A program made the position numbers and the translations under genes. Below, piece by piece: positions 62,991-64,000 of a DNA stretch of 64,000 nucleotides. Each line of letters starts with the position of its first letter. Position 1 is the stretch's first letter. The stretch lies in assembly GCF_003545805.1 (NCBI RefSeq), contig NZ_NMQR01000012.1:53561-117560 (forward strand). The letters run 5' to 3'. A model generated the notes under the pieces. It was not told the origin of the DNA, did no database searches, and saw only the letters and a list, made by a program, of their open reading frames with translations. Source of the stretch: Photorhabdus sp. CRCIA-P01 (lineage in GTDB: Bacteria; Pseudomonadota; Gammaproteobacteria; Enterobacterales; Enterobacteriaceae).

Positions 62991-64000
62991 TACTTTGTCA
63001 CCGGAAAGAAGTTAAGCACAGTACCTGTTTTTTGATCCAAATACACTTGGAACTTCACGCCGCCCACTGTTGATGTGTATTCTCTAACACCAGAAGTTAT
63101 AGCAGATTTATAACCATTTATTGCAGCTTGTTGTCCAAGAGCCAACATCTGCTGGTCAGAGAAAATTTTTGGATCATAAACTGTTTTAGTAAAGATTTTT
63201 TCTTTATATCCAATAACATTTCCAGCTCTGTCATATGCTGGGATTTGATATGAAATTTCAGTAATACCATCTATTGAACCGGGTGTTTTCCCTATAATTT
63301 TTACACCATTAGCAGATGTAATTTGATTAAATACGTCAGCATTATGTGTACCACTTATCCCTTTTTTAGATATTCCATCAAATGTGGCTAGGTGATTTTT
63401 CTGGTTAATATTAAAATGAATTCCTTCTGGGTAAGTGGTCGTTCCCTTTCCAGTTGTACCCTGATTCGGCTGATAAGGTTGTTTATTCTTCCCAACAATC
63501 GAAGCAACGGAAGCTTTACCGCCGATAGCGCCACCAATACCGGCAGATTCTACCGCCTCTTTGGCTATCAGCGCACCTTTTTCCCAGGCGGGCAACGAGT
63601 TATATAACAGCCCTAAATCGTTCTGGTTTTCTGTCGTCACAAACTGGCTGATACGCTGGGTATCCTCAGCCGATAAGTCAAACATCCACCTTAAACCACT
63701 AATAGCATCCGCTGTTTTTATCCCACCGTCCATTTCAGCCTGATAGGTCAGTGTGCATAATCCACCGTTCCCGGCACAGTCAGATAACATGTCTGCCCGT
63801 TGCGCAGCGCTCAGTTTGGTGTATTTGTTCCAGATTGCTTCGGTAGGCGTTCCCTGCTTATTGGCTTCCTGGAGCTCTCTGACCAGATTGTAGGCATTCA
63901 TGGAGTTCAGGTGGTTAAAGAGAATAACAATTTCTCCGGCATTAGCTCCACTGTTAGCGCCTTTGGCGCTATTGGTTGCAATGGCGCCTGCAACGCTACC
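62990..64000 (-). CDS. cdiA: CdiA-like contact-dependent toxin, C-terminal part (5' end outside window), EndoU-like toxin domain
   Basis: The frame is open to the window edge, so the ATG at 63901 is internal; 336 residues are visible. The start of the visible part (SAKGANSGANAGE) is the typical CdiA region just before the toxin; a pre-toxin helical region (about 35-145 from the edge: LVRELQEANKQGTPTEAIWNKY, YNSLPAWEKGALIAKEAVES) follows, then a linker rich in Gly, Thr and Pro and a C-terminal toxin domain (about 190-336). That domain has two His 16 residues apart (NHLATFDGISKK to GTHNADVF) and later KTVYDPKIFSDQQML and STVGGVKFQVYLD, the pattern of bacterial EndoU ribonucleases. The usual VENN motif is absent; the sequence there reads EIVILFN. 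Confidence 0.8.
   Translation of the reverse strand, partial: GSVAGAIATNSAKGANSGANAGEIVILFNHLNSMNAYNLVRELQEANKQGTPTEAIWNKYTKLSAAQRADMLSDCAGNGGLCTLTYQAEMDGGIKTADAISGLRWMFDLSAEDTQRISQFVTTENQNDLGLLYNSLPAWEKGALIAKEAVESAGIGGAIGGKASVASIVGKNKQPYQPNQGTTGKGTTTYPEGIHFNINQKNHLATFDGISKKGISGTHNADVFNQITSANGVKIIGKTPGSIDGITEISYQIPAYDRAGNVIGYKEKIFTKTVYDPKIFSDQQMLALGQQAAINGYKSAITSGVREYTSTVGGVKFQVYLDQKTGTVLNFFPVTK

Overview
The window is enterobacterial chromosome from an insect-pathogenic Morganellaceae species, most likely Photorhabdus (luminescens/laumondii group). The backbone follows the E. coli tyrT-to-trp order closely: tRNA-Tyr, purU, ychJ, rssB, galU, hns, tdk, adhE, ychE, opp, yciU, clsA, yciY, tonB, yciA, yciB, yciC, ompW, trpABCDGE, trpL, rnm(yciV), yciO. 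The accessory genes point to Photorhabdus: a Cif-type deamidase, a chitinase-flanked split TcA toxin, a CDI toxin module and five ERIC repeats. Species naming is an inference from gene content; no database was searched.

Layout. 1-1.6 kb: the end of a DUF4255/Pvc16-like gene (cap protein family of extracellular contractile injection systems), then cif. 1.8-8.6 kb: a minus-strand operon for L-threonate/D-erythronate breakdown (ltnD, otnK, otnC, otnI, a DeoR regulator, denD, a GntP-type permease). 9.0-10.4 kb: the tRNA-Tyr locus with a 178-bp rtT-like repeat and a second, tRNA-less copy of the tRNA promoter; a secreted cupin gene and an ERIC element lie where another tRNA gene would be expected. 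10.4-22.5 kb: the core block purU to ychE, with ugd and a UDP-glucuronate epimerase gene placed after galU and rssA absent. 23-30.4 kb: oppA1-oppA2-oppBCDF. 30.6-40.1 kb: yciU to ompW, with a SulP transporter and an Ail/OmpX-like barrel inserted between yciB and yciC. 40.2-47.0 kb: the trp operon with leader peptide, attenuator and TrpR-type promoter; trpG and trpD are separate genes.

47-59 kb: an accessory island lies exactly between trpL and rnm: chitinase 1, TcA1, TcA2, chitinase 2, all plus strand. The layout matches the Yen-Tc A component of Yersinia entomophaga, but no TcB or TcC gene follows. 59.3-60.8 kb returns to the backbone (rnm, yciO). 61.1-64 kb is accessory again: a calpain-family cysteine protease with an intact Cys-His-Asn set, and, on the other strand, the C-terminal part of a CdiA-like toxin with its immunity gene and a displaced fragment of a second copy.

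The most notable points are the bacterial calpain, the TcA-chitinase cluster without B/C partners, cif directly behind a Pvc16-like gene, the remodelled tRNA-Tyr locus, and short in-frame tandem repeats inside galU, ychJ and trpE.
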